A model generated the notes under the pieces. The model saw only the letters and a list, made by a program, of their open reading frames with translations. It had not been told where the DNA came from and searched no databases. From Alcaligenes endophyticus (lineage in GTDB: Bacteria > Pseudomonadota > Gammaproteobacteria > Burkholderiales > Burkholderiaceae_B), in contig NZ_JAPKND010000001.1 in assembly GCF_026344035.1 (NCBI RefSeq), positions 1-64,000 on the forward strand: DNA of 64,000 nucleotides, written 5' to 3'. Made by a program: the position numbers and the translations under genes. Of this stretch, positions 5,837 to 14,648 are shown in pieces (within the stretch, counting starts at the first letter, position 1; every line of letters begins with the position of its first letter).

Positions 5837-8590
5837 ATGAGTTTTCCCGTTTTTAATTTACGCCGCTGCACGCGCCTGCTTTTTGGTGCCGGACTATTAA
5901 GCGCAAGCTTGACGGCTTACGCCCTGCCTGCTGGGATGAGTAAAGGCCCCAGCGTAGAGGGCGTAACGCAATACACCATGAAAAACGGCTTGCGCATTGT
6001 GTTGGCACCGGATGACTCTAAACCTACCACCACGGTCAATATGACCTACTTAGTAGGATCACGTCATGAGAACTATGGACAAACGGGTATGGCGCACTTG
6101 CTAGAACACATGATGTTCCGCGGCACGCCTACCTTGCGAAATGCCTTAGGCGAATTTTCTAAGCGTGGTTTACAGGCCAATGGCACAACCTCTAGTGACC
6201 GCACGAATTACTATGCTAGCTTTGCCAGCAACCCTAGCGAACTAGAATGGTATTTGGGCTGGCAAGCCGATATTATGGCCAATGCACTGATTGACAAACA
6301 AGACTTGCAAGCCGAAATGCCCGTAGTACGTAATGAAATGGAGGAAGGCGAAAACAATCCATTTCGAATTTTAATGCAAAGGCTCACCGCTATTTCTTAT
6401 CAGTGGCACAACTATGGCAAAAGCACCATCGGTGCTCGTAGCGATGTAGAAAACGTAGATGTCGAACAGCTGCGCAATTTTTACCACGAGTATTACCAGC
6501 CAGATAACGCCGTTTTATTCGTAACGGGTGAGTTTGACACTGACCAAACTCTTGCTGTCATTGATAAAGCCTTTGGGGCCATTCCCAAACCCAACCGCAC
6601 ATTGCCGCCTGAATACACTGTAGAGCCAGTGCAAGATGGTACACGCACGGTAGAGCTACGACGCCAAGGTGGCACGCCACTAATCATGTCCAGCTACCAC
6701 ATTCCAAGTAGCGCCAGCCCCGATTACATCCCCCTTAGCTTAGGTGTGGGCATACTGGGTGATACCCCATCAGGCCCTTTATACAAAAATCTGGTCGATA
6801 CCAAACTAGCCACGGGTGTTTTTGCCTACGACTCCGATAACTACGCTCCGGGTTACGCACTATTCGGTGCCCAGTTAAATGCAGACATGGACGTCAAGGC
6901 GGCAGAGGAAGCTCTGAACCGGACCCTAGAAACTTTATCAGAGCACCCATTAAGTGAAGCCGACCTAGATCGCATCCGCAGCAAATGGTTAGTCGCATGG
7001 AATAAAGCTTATGCCAATTCGGCGAGCCTTGCTAACGCCTTATCTGACGCTGCTGCAAACGGCGATTGGCGGCTTTTCTTCTTGCATCGTGACCGCGTTG
7101 AGGCCACCACTTTGCCTCAAGTACAGCAAGCGCTGGAAACCTGGCTCGTTGCCAGTAACCGTAGTACGGGTGTTTACTTACCCACGGAAAAACCAGTACG
7201 CGCCCCCGTCGCTGTTACGCCTGACATCGCCACACTGTTAGCAGACTATCAAGGTAAAGGAAACACCGCTGCGATAGAAGCCTTTGACCCCAGCCCAGCC
7301 AATATTGATGCGCGCACCGATCGCACCCCCCTCACCTTATCGGGAGATGCGGGTAAGGTTGATTTGGCTTTACTGCCCAAAGCGACTCGTGGCCAGCGAG
7401 TCGAGGCCCGATTACAGATTAATTTTGGCCAAGCGGCACAATTTAAGGACAAAGCAGCCATTGCTAGCGCTACAGCATCCTTGCTGGAACACGGAACCAA
7501 CACCCTAAGTCGTCAAGAAATTGATGACAAGTTCACTGCCTTGCAAACACAGTACAGCTTTAGCGGTGAAGGAGGCACCTTGAATATCAGTTTATCCTCC
7601 ACGCACGAGCACTTACCTCAAGCACTAGCCTTAAGCTTACAAGTACTACGTGAAGCCAACTTTCCTGAAGATGAACTGGCTAAATATAAACAGGCGGCGA
7701 TTGCTGCTATCACGCAATCTAGCACTGACCCTTCTACTTTGGCCTACTATGCCCTAGAACGCTACCGTAACCCTTGGCCTAAAGGGGATATACGCTACAC
7801 CCCCACCTTTGAAGAAAGCATTGCTGCCATTCAGGCCCTAGAACGCCCACAGCTACAAGCCTTTCAACAAGAGTTCTACGGTACCGGCAACATAGCCTTC
7901 AGCGCCGTGGGAGATTTCGACCCAGAGCAAGTACGTACTGTTCTCAAACAAGGCTTGGATAACTGGAAGCCAGCACCCGCTTACCAGCGCATTGAAACGC
8001 CCTATCACGCGATGCCGGCTAAACAAATCATCACCAACACGCCCGACAAGGCGAATGCTTTTTACTTAGCCAACCTACAATTTCCCTTACAAGACACCAA
8101 CCCCGACTTTGCGCCCTTGTACCTGGCTAACTACCTACTGGGCCTGTCCGAGACCTCGCGCTTATGGAATAAAGTACGCGTGGAAGACGGCCTTTCCTAC
8201 AACGTACGCAGCACCCTCGATGCCTCCAGTTATGAGCCTGATGCCAGTTGGGACATCTACGCGATTCATGCACCGGATAATAGCGCCAAACTGGAAACCA
8301 CTATTCAATCCATATTGGCCACCACCCTGAAAGAAGGATTCTCTGATCAAGAAGTCAAAGAAGGTGCTAAGGCCCTGATCAATTATCGCAAATTGTCACG
8401 TAGCCAAGACCGCGTACTGAGCCGCGTATGGATCAACTACCTTGAGCAAGGGCGTACCTTCCAGTGGTCACAAGATATTGACGACCAACTGTTAAAACTG
8501 GATGCTAAAACTGTCAACGATGCTTTACGTAAATACTTGAAACCTGAAGACATGGTGATTAGTATCGCTGCCGACGAAAGTAAACAGTAA
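5837..8590 (+). CDS. Periplasmic M16-family (pitrilysin/insulinase-like) zinc peptidase
   Basis: The 917-residue protein has an N-terminal signal peptide (hydrophobic stretch to about residue 29, cleavage near AYA). It has two tandem M16 halves. The first holds the inverted zinc motif HLLEH (His87, Glu90, His91) and, about 77 residues later, the acidic run NEMEEGENNP that supplies the third zinc ligand. The second half, from about residue 500, has no HxxEH and is the usual inactive partner. The single-chain two-half layout and length match large M16 proteins such as PqqL/YmxG-like peptidases. ATG at 5837 has AAGGAAAG just upstream. It is a single gene between two terminators. The substrate is unknown. 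Confidence 0.9.
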   Translation: MSFPVFNLRRCTRLLFGAGLLSASLTAYALPAGMSKGPSVEGVTQYTMKNGLRIVLAPDDSKPTTTVNMTYLVGSRHENYGQTGMAHLLEHMMFRGTPTLRNALGEFSKRGLQANGTTSSDRTNYYASFASNPSELEWYLGWQADIMANALIDKQDLQAEMPVVRNEMEEGENNPFRILMQRLTAISYQWHNYGKSTIGARSDVENVDVEQLRNFYHEYYQPDNAVLFVTGEFDTDQTLAVIDKAFGAIPKPNRTLPPEYTVEPVQDGTRTVELRRQGGTPLIMSSYHIPSSASPDYIPLSLGVGILGDTPSGPLYKNLVDTKLATGVFAYDSDNYAPGYALFGAQLNADMDVKAAEEALNRTLETLSEHPLSEADLDRIRSKWLVAWNKAYANSASLANALSDAAANGDWRLFFLHRDRVEATTLPQVQQALETWLVASNRSTGVYLPTEKPVRAPVAVTPDIATLLADYQGKGNTAAIEAFDPSPANIDARTDRTPLTLSGDAGKVDLALLPKATRGQRVEARLQINFGQAAQFKDKAAIASATASLLEHGTNTLSRQEIDDKFTALQTQYSFSGEGGTLNISLSSTHEHLPQALALSLQVLREANFPEDELAKYKQAAIAAITQSSTDPSTLAYYALERYRNPWPKGDIRYTPTFEESIAAIQALERPQLQAFQQEFYGTGNIAFSAVGDFDPEQVRTVLKQGLDNWKPAPAYQRIETPYHAMPAKQIITNTPDKANAFYLANLQFPLQDTNPDFAPLYLANYLLGLSETSRLWNKVRVEDGLSYNVRSTLDASSYEPDASWDIYAIHAPDNSAKLETTIQSILATTLKEGFSDQEVKEGAKALINYRKLSRSQDRVLSRVWINYLEQGRTFQWSQDIDDQLLKLDAKTVNDALRKYLKPEDMVISIAADESKQ

Positions 8591-8614
8591 ACCGCTAACA
8601 CCTTTATAGTAAAA

Positions 8615-8645
8615 ACAGGGCCTATTTACGTAGGCCCTGTTTTTT
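8615..8645 (+). terminator. Intrinsic terminator after the M16 peptidase
   Basis: Ten-base perfect arms (ACAGGGCCTA / TAGGCCCTGT) with a 6-base loop are followed by five T residues. It lies between two convergent genes. Confidence 0.9.
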
Positions 8646-8668
8646 ATTGCCACTTAGCCTCTAACACC

Positions 8669-9766
8669 CTACAAACCAAAGCGCTCACGCTCGGCAGCCG
8701 TTAACTGCGCCTGTTGGCCACCGGATAAATCGCCCCAGCCCACCACCTGCAAGGCCTGTAGGTCGTATGCCCCAGTTGCTGCGGCCACACTCGCAGCCGA
8801 GGACGCGTCCGGCATTTGCCTACTGCTTTGCCCCCCTGCCCCAAACCCTAACACCTGCACCTGAATCTGCGACGGCTGAGTGCTGCGGGCGGCGTCGCGG
8901 GTGCGGGCTAGGGTTTCTTGGGCGGCGGTGGCGGAACTGCTGGCGCTGGTGAGGGCGCCGACGTTGACGGTGACGGCGATGGGGATGCCTTTGGATTCGC
9001 CTTGGACTTGGATGTTTTCGGCGTTGACGACGTGTAGGGCGGCGAGGTTGACGTTGCCGGAGACGCGGATGCCGGCTTCGCCTGCGTCGATGGTGCCTAG
9101 GGGGGCGATGAGGTCCATGTCGCCGGGTGGGACTTCGGCGATGGGGGCGAGGGTGGCGATGCCGGCGCCGGTGCTGGGGACGTCGGGGTTGATGGTGACG
9201 TTACTGATGTTGTCGTAGACGCGGCGGGGTGGGGTGAAGATTTGAGTGGTTTTGGCGCCGCGGCCGGCGTTGATGTCACCTTGGGCAGACCAGGCCAAAA
9301 TATCCCCACCGAAGGTGGTCATGATGCGGCTTTGCCCAAGTAAAATACTGTCTAAAGAGTAAAGCTGTATATTGATTACCTGATCACTCTGCGCATGGGC
9401 AGTGGCTGCTGGAGCCAACGGTTGCAAGGCAAAGCCATTGGCCTTTAGCTTGACGCGTAAGCCAGAGCCTTGCAGCAAATGCGCTAAGGCAGCACTCGCG
9501 GTGTACCTACCTTGCAAAGCTGGGCTGTACTTATTCCTGAGCAAGCGGCTTTCATAAAGTACCGAGCGCCGCGTGATCTTGCTGTATTGCACCAAGCTTT
9601 CGTGCATGGGCGCCGCTTGCAAATCAAACAGATACTGTTGCTCGGTGTTTGTTTGCGCCCAAGCGCTAGAGCACACACAGGAAGCTAGTGCTATTAACCA
9701 TACCTTGAGCAAGGTGTTCCCACACTTGCCAGCGCCACCTTGAGTCACGCTTATGCACAAAGACAA
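8669..9766 (-). CDS. Chimeric secreted protein: STN domain joined to a filamentous-haemagglutinin C-terminal (DUF3739-like) segment
   Basis: The 365-residue product has a signal peptide (cleavage near AWA, residue 37). An STN domain follows at about residues 45-118; this is the short N-terminal module of secretins and FecA-type TonB receptors, recognised from the pattern FDLQAAPMHESLVQYSK and the end ALAHLLQGSGLRV. After a short linker, residues about 146-295 match the C-terminal region typical of large TPS haemagglutinins (GGDILAWSAQGDINAGRGAK, then GTIDAGEAGIRVSGN). The DNA for residues about 159-295 (8880-9290) is much more GC-rich and strongly C-biased on the coding strand compared with both flanks, so this block looks imported. 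The protein has neither a TPS secretion domain nor a TonB barrel. It may be a functional fusion or a remnant of recombination; I cannot decide which. Confidence 0.68.
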   Translation of the reverse strand: MSLCISVTQGGAGKCGNTLLKVWLIALASCVCSSAWAQTNTEQQYLFDLQAAPMHESLVQYSKITRRSVLYESRLLRNKYSPALQGRYTASAALAHLLQGSGLRVKLKANGFALQPLAPAATAHAQSDQVINIQLYSLDSILLGQSRIMTTFGGDILAWSAQGDINAGRGAKTTQIFTPPRRVYDNISNVTINPDVPSTGAGIATLAPIAEVPPGDMDLIAPLGTIDAGEAGIRVSGNVNLAALHVVNAENIQVQGESKGIPIAVTVNVGALTSASSSATAAQETLARTRDAARSTQPSQIQVQVLGFGAGGQSSRQMPDASSAASVAAATGAYDLQALQVVGWGDLSGGQQAQLTAAERERFGL

Positions 9767-9921
9767 GGCCCCCTAAAACAATCAATAACAGCTACATGAA
9801 TGCAAGGAGGGTAGCGACATCACATGACCAGCGCATGACAAAAGCAAAACAAAGGAGTTATTTCTAGTAATAAAAGCGGCATAATCATGCCGACTGCAGA
9901 GTTTTCGCCTATTATTTGTGC

Positions 9922-10140
9922 ATGAGTAATTTCCCTGATTGGAATAGCATGCCTCGCGGCTGGGACTGGCTGGCTCAGGACGAAGACGGCACATGGTATT
10001 GGTATAGTCAGCGCCCCGAGCCTAGTTACGGTGGAGGGGTGTGGCGTGCCCACTCTAGCAAACAACAATATGCAAGTAGCGGAATTGCTAACCCAGACTG
10101 GATCTTAAGCCTACAGACCCGTCCATTGCCCCCCCTATAA
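9922..10140 (+). CDS. Small Trp-rich protein of unknown function
   Basis: From ATG at 9922 the ORF gives 72 residues with seven Trp (for example DWNSMPRGWDWLAQ). There is no signal peptide or membrane helix. It is hydrophilic and ends just 22 bases before cardiolipin synthase, probably in the same transcript. The unusual composition and tight spacing support a real gene. I do not recognise a function. Confidence 0.6.
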   Translation: MSNFPDWNSMPRGWDWLAQDEDGTWYWYSQRPEPSYGGGVWRAHSSKQQYASSGIANPDWILSLQTRPLPPL

Positions 10141-10162
10141 CAAGACAGAAGCTTTACATCGC

Positions 10163-11629
10163 ATGAATGATCTAACCCTTGCCTTGCATTTACTCGTACG
10201 TGACTATTGGCACATTATTATTCTTGTTTTAAGTTTAGTAGTGGGCGCTAGTGCTGCCATCCACGCTGCCATGACTAAAAATGATGTAAGGGCAGCCATT
10301 AGCTGGGTGGGCGTCATTATTATGTCCCCATTACTGGGGCCGGTTCTGTATCTGATTGCTGGTATCAACCGCGTAAGGCGAAAACATCTACTGGAAAGCC
10401 GGGACCAAAACTTTAAGGATCACACCCACTATCCTGAGGCACCTGTGTCCGATGTCAGTGAACTAGTCGGCCCTCAATTTCGGTCTTTGCACATATTGGG
10501 CGATAGGGTCAGCCGCTTTCAACTACGTAATGGGAACCATATTCAAGTATTAGCCGGTGGCGACATGGCCTACCCCGCTATGCTGGAGGCCATTAACCAA
10601 GCCCAACATACTATCGCTTTGCAAAGCTATATTTTTGACAATGACCCCATGGGTAAAAAGTTTGTGCATGCCCTGGCAGAGGCGCACGACAGAGGGGTAG
10701 AGATACGCGTACTGATTGATGCTATTGGGGTCAAGTATTCACACCCACCTATTCATGGGCTATTACGGCGTAAAGGCATACGTTGTGCACTTTTCATGAC
10801 CAACCCCTTGGGTATGCGCATGCCTTATGCCAATTTACGCAGCCACCGTAAAATACTGATTATCGATGGTTACCGTGCCTTTACAGGCGGCATGAATATA
10901 CGGGCAGGATTTAGTTCAGAGTTTAGCCAAGGTAAGCCCGCCCATGACACGCATTTTATGGTGGAAGGCCCTGCGGTAGTACAACTGGTGTCCTCGTTTG
11001 CTTACGACTGGCAGTTCACTACGGGCGAAATGCTATCGTATCAACAATGGTGTGCCGACTCCTGGAATCCACCCAAGCCTTGGGTGCCATTGCGCTGTAT
11101 ACGTTCCGGCCCAGACCGCTTTATTGCTAGTACCCATCATATGCTTCAAGGGGCTTTCGCCGTCGCGCAACGTCATATACGAATTCAATCGCCCTACTTT
11201 CTGCCTGACCAAACCTTAATGGGTGCGCTGAACACAGCAGCGCGGCGAGGGATTCAAGTGGATATTCTGATTCCCGGTCAGAACAATTTAAAACTAGTGA
11301 ACTACGCCATGATGGCCCAATTGGATCAAGTACTGCAGGCCGGTTGTCGGGTGTGGCTCTCTAGTGGTGCGTTCGATCACTCTAAACTGATCACTATCGA
11401 TGGGGCCTGGTCGTATGTGGGCTCTTCTAATATGGATCCCCGCAGCCTGCGCTTAAATTTTGAGCTAGATATAGAGGTATATTGCCGCTCCACTGCCCGT
11501 CAAATCGAAAATCTGATTGATGCTCAAATTGAAGAAGCCACTGCGATTAGCCGTGAAGATTTGGCTGCCCAGCCGTTTCGTAAACGTTTACGGAATCGTA
11601 TTATTTGGTTGTTTAGCCCCTACCTGTAA
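10163..11629 (+). CDS. clsA: Cardiolipin synthase (phospholipase D family)
   Basis: This 488-residue inner-membrane enzyme condenses two phosphatidylglycerol molecules to cardiolipin and glycerol. Two N-terminal membrane helices (about residues 14-35 and 42-66) are followed by two phospholipase-D HKD motifs: SHRKILIIDG near residue 228 and DHSKLITIDG near residue 408, the second continuing into GSSNMDPRS. Length and layout match ClsA-type enzymes. It follows the small Trp-rich ORF and is closed by a hairpin. Assignment to the ClsA rather than the ClsB/C subtype rests on the two N-terminal helices. Confidence 0.92.
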   Translation: MNDLTLALHLLVRDYWHIIILVLSLVVGASAAIHAAMTKNDVRAAISWVGVIIMSPLLGPVLYLIAGINRVRRKHLLESRDQNFKDHTHYPEAPVSDVSELVGPQFRSLHILGDRVSRFQLRNGNHIQVLAGGDMAYPAMLEAINQAQHTIALQSYIFDNDPMGKKFVHALAEAHDRGVEIRVLIDAIGVKYSHPPIHGLLRRKGIRCALFMTNPLGMRMPYANLRSHRKILIIDGYRAFTGGMNIRAGFSSEFSQGKPAHDTHFMVEGPAVVQLVSSFAYDWQFTTGEMLSYQQWCADSWNPPKPWVPLRCIRSGPDRFIASTHHMLQGAFAVAQRHIRIQSPYFLPDQTLMGALNTAARRGIQVDILIPGQNNLKLVNYAMMAQLDQVLQAGCRVWLSSGAFDHSKLITIDGAWSYVGSSNMDPRSLRLNFELDIEVYCRSTARQIENLIDAQIEEATAISREDLAAQPFRKRLRNRIIWLFSPYL

Positions 11630-11639
11630 AGGTAGGGGC
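11616..11639. terminator. Hairpin at the end of cardiolipin synthase
   Basis: A perfect 10-base stem (GCCCCTACCT / AGGTAGGGGC) with a GTAA loop overlaps the stop codon. There is no T tract on either strand, so its terminator activity is uncertain. It separates convergent genes. Confidence 0.5.
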
Positions 11640-11667
11640 ATGGTATTGGTACCAGCAGCGAACTACC

Positions 11668-12984
11668 TTAGAGCGCTGGCCCCATCACCAGATCGGGCAA
11701 GAAGGTCACGATACCTGGGAAAACACATAAGATTACAATCGCCAGCATCATGACCAAGACGTAAGGCAAAGATCCCCAAAGAATTTCTTTAGTGGGAATG
11801 TCAGGCGCAATAGAGTTGATAACAAAGAGGTTCAAACCTACAGGTGGAGTAATTAAACCAATCTCCATATTAATAGTTAGCACCACGGCAAACCAATATG
11901 GATCAAACCCAGCGTTCACCACAATGGGGAACAATAACGGCGCAGACATCACAATCACTGCAACCGGCGGCAAGAACATACCTGCGAACAATAAGAACAC
12001 ATTGATCAGGCCCATCAGTGCCCAACGGTTGATTTCTAAAGTGGCAATCACTTCAGCTAAAGACTGGGTGATATATAGGGATGACAAGGCAAAAGCAAAG
12101 AGCTCCGCTGCTGCCATGATCATCATAATCATCACGCTTTCACGCATGGCTGAGGCAAAAACCGGGCCATAATTGCGCAAACGGATGCTACGGTAGGCGA
12201 TCAGCACGACTAATAGGGTCAGCATCGCTCCTGCACCGGCAGCCTCTGAAGGAGTGGCCACCCCACCGTACAGCACATACATCATGCCTGCAATAATTAA
12301 CAGCAACGGCAAGATACGCGGTAAGGCCTCCAACCTGGCGCGCCAACCGTGGCTCATCTGTACAGGCTGAAAACGGAACCCTTTACGTTTGGCATCAATA
12401 ATTGCCCACGTCATAAACATGACGGTCAACATAAGGCCGGGCAGCACACCAGCTAAAAACAAACGTCCGATTGAGGTTTGGGTCGCGATACCATACACAA
12501 TCATGGTGACCGAAGGCGGAATCAAAATACCGAGTGTGCCACCTGCTGCAATAGAGCCCGCCGCCACCGAGGAAGGATAACCACGCTGGGTCATCTCGGG
12601 AATGCCTAGCTTGCCAATGGCCGCGCAAGTCGCTGGACTAGAACCCGTCATGCCTGAAAAGATCGCGCAGGCACCTATATTGGATAACACCAAACCACCG
12701 GGCACCTTATACAGCCAACGATCTAAAGAGCGATACAACTCACTGCCCGCCGGCGTACCCGCTACTAACGCCCCCATCAGCACAAACATAGGAATGGCTA
12801 CATAAGCCAAGTTACCTATCCCTGCAAACATAGTTTCGGCTAGGACATAGATAGAATCTAGGCCCATACTGAGAAATAGCCCCAACACAGCCGCCAGTCC
12901 CAAGGCGAAGGCAATCGGCATGCCTGTGATCAGCAACAGGCATAAACCCGCAATTAAAATAAAACCACTTGTCGCAGGCGTCAT
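11668..12984 (-). CDS. TRAP transporter large permease (DctM family), probable malonate uptake
   Basis: This is the 438-residue large membrane subunit of a TRAP secondary transporter, about a dozen hydrophobic helices (for example GIATLAPIAEV-type loops are absent and the DctM signature GGTLGILIPPSVTM is present). I start it at ATG 12984: AAGGAGGAAG precedes it immediately and the ATG overlaps the stop of the small permease gene (ATGA). The frame is open seven codons further upstream, but that start lacks a ribosome site. It is the last gene of the operon with malonyl-CoA synthetase and decarboxylase, which suggests malonate as the substrate, as with the MatPQM system of Sinorhizobium. Confidence 0.88.
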   Translation of the reverse strand: MTPATSGFILIAGLCLLLITGMPIAFALGLAAVLGLFLSMGLDSIYVLAETMFAGIGNLAYVAIPMFVLMGALVAGTPAGSELYRSLDRWLYKVPGGLVLSNIGACAIFSGMTGSSPATCAAIGKLGIPEMTQRGYPSSVAAGSIAAGGTLGILIPPSVTMIVYGIATQTSIGRLFLAGVLPGLMLTVMFMTWAIIDAKRKGFRFQPVQMSHGWRARLEALPRILPLLLIIAGMMYVLYGGVATPSEAAGAGAMLTLLVVLIAYRSIRLRNYGPVFASAMRESVMIMMIMAAAELFAFALSSLYITQSLAEVIATLEINRWALMGLINVFLLFAGMFLPPVAVIVMSAPLLFPIVVNAGFDPYWFAVVLTINMEIGLITPPVGLNLFVINSIAPDIPTKEILWGSLPYVLVMMLAIVILCVFPGIVTFLPDLVMGPAL

Positions 12985-13475
12985 ACTTCCTCCTTGGCGC
13001 AGCACAACTTCAATAGTTCAGCAATATACTGCAACACCAGCAGTAAAAATCCCACGACAATAGGTGTCAGGGGCCACCACAAAGGTAAGGCTGCCACACT
13101 GGGCGTGGTCCACCCACCTTCGAACGCTTCCCACCAGTGCAAGCCGAAAGCGATCAGCATGACGATACAAAATGCGAGTCCAGCGATACTACCCAGAGCA
13201 TCCAACACCTTCCGTTTGGTACCAGAGACCAACATCTGCACCACATCCACACCCACATGACCTTTAGTCATTAACACGTAAGGCGCACCAATAAAAATGG
13301 CTGCAGTGGCTGAAAACACGACCGCCTCGGTCTGCCAAATCGTGGCCGCTTTAAAAAAATAACGCATTAGTATCATCTGACACACCACTACCATGGCCAA
13401 GAACAGCAACAGAACTGCTACCCCAGCGCCTAAACGTGACAGTGCCTGGACTGAGCGTATATAACGATCAATCAT
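12981..13475 (-). CDS. TRAP transporter small permease (DctQ family)
   Basis: The 164-residue protein has four predicted membrane helices, the usual size and form of DctQ. The last codons contain the ribosome site of the large permease gene and the two genes overlap by an ATGA junction, so their synthesis is coupled. It lies 48 bases after the binding-protein gene, with a hairpin in between. Confidence 0.85.
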   Translation of the reverse strand: MIDRYIRSVQALSRLGAGVAVLLLFLAMVVVCQMILMRYFFKAATIWQTEAVVFSATAAIFIGAPYVLMTKGHVGVDVVQMLVSGTKRKVLDALGSIAGLAFCIVMLIAFGLHWWEAFEGGWTTPSVAALPLWWPLTPIVVGFLLLVLQYIAELLKLCCAKEEV

Positions 13476-13497
13476 TCCTACTCCTTGTGAGGAAAAC

Positions 13498-13516
13498 AGC
13501 GGGCTCCTCGCCCGCT
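13498..13516 (-). other. Intercistronic hairpin between TRAP binding protein and permeases
   Basis: The 7-base stem AGCGGGC / GCCCGCT with a 5-base loop has no T tract. Such hairpins after a binding-protein gene commonly protect the upstream mRNA, so the binding protein is made in excess over the permeases. That role is inferred. Confidence 0.55.
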
Positions 13517-13523
13517 GCGGGAC

Positions 13524-14522
13524 TTACTCGACTGCTAGCGCTTTTTCAAGCAGCTCTTTGCCACCCGGCACTTTTTCAGCATAATTTTTATACGAGGACT
13601 CTTTAGCCACATCCATCCAAGCATCAAAATCATCTTGGCTCAACGAGACGACTTCTACTCCCGCCTTGGTAAAGATGTCTCTCATGCGCTGCTCACCTTT
13701 ACGTGACTCGTCATCAAAGTATGCCTCAGCTTTTTCTGCCCCAGCCTTAATCGCGGCACGTTGTGCATCATTCAGGCTGTCATACACTTTTTTAGACATC
13801 AGGATAGGTTCATACATAAACCACACCGCATGTTCGCCTGGAGCCGTCAAGCATTTCACCTGCTCTTGCAATCGGTACGAGACAAAGCTGTCGTTGGACG
13901 TATTCGCAGCATCTAGTACCCCTGTCTGCATCGCTGTATATACTTCTGACGATGGCATAGAAGAAATCGAAGCACCTGCTGCTGCTAGCATTTGCTCAAA
14001 CGCAGGGCCTGCTGCACGAATAACTTGGCCCTTAATACTGTCAGGATGCTTAATACATTCTTTCTTACTAGCAAAACCGCCTGCCAGCCAAGCATCGGCA
14101 ATCACCACTGCACCGTTACGCTCGATCAAGGCTTTCACATCCTCCATAAACGGCGATTCGTTTAACCGCTTAGCATGATCATAGTTACGCACCAAACCTG
14201 GCATTAAGGTGATGGAAAACTGTGGCACGCGGCCCGAGGCATAATCTAGCGGAAAGGCGGACATATCCAACTGCCCACGCGTCATTGCCCCCCACTGTTC
14301 TGCCGGTTTATATAATGATGAAGCAGGAAATACTTGCATCTTTAAGCCTACATCCGCAGCGGCTACTTCCTTAGCGAGTATTTGCACCATCTCATCTCTG
14401 GGATCTCCTTGCCCTCCGGGGAACTGATGCGATACCCGCAAGACGCGATCGGCTGCTTGCGCGCCGCCTGCCAACATCAGCAAGGACAGACCCAAACCTG
14501 CCGCAAAATACGTTTTTTTCAT
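13524..14522 (-). CDS. TRAP transporter substrate-binding protein (DctP family), probable malonate binder
   Basis: This 332-residue periplasmic protein has a Sec signal peptide (cleavage near AQA, residue 23) and the DctP fold. Family features are visible: AMQTGVLDAANTSNDSF, the helix that selects the ligand, and a conserved carboxylate-binding Arg in QVIRAAGPAF (near residue 168). GGAGA precedes the ATG. It begins 126 bases after malonyl-CoA synthetase, a gap large enough for a separate promoter. Substrate is inferred from the operon. Confidence 0.86.
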   Translation of the reverse strand: MKKTYFAAGLGLSLLMLAGGAQAADRVLRVSHQFPGGQGDPRDEMVQILAKEVAAADVGLKMQVFPASSLYKPAEQWGAMTRGQLDMSAFPLDYASGRVPQFSITLMPGLVRNYDHAKRLNESPFMEDVKALIERNGAVVIADAWLAGGFASKKECIKHPDSIKGQVIRAAGPAFEQMLAAAGASISSMPSSEVYTAMQTGVLDAANTSNDSFVSYRLQEQVKCLTAPGEHAVWFMYEPILMSKKVYDSLNDAQRAAIKAGAEKAEAYFDDESRKGEQRMRDIFTKAGVEVVSLSQDDFDAWMDVAKESSYKNYAEKVPGGKELLEKALAVE

Positions 14523-14648
14523 CGTTGTCTCCTGATAGTGATTTCTATGTTTTGCCTGCTGTTTACTACCACGGTACTACTAGATACTACTGGGAGCTCT
14601 AGGCTCCCTAGCGCTGGCACCTTACTTACACCGAAATACCAGTGCCCG

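Noticed and set aside
8880-9309. ORFs on both strands inside the GC-rich block
   Set aside because: High GC opens several frames. Only the minus-strand frame carries recognised domains.
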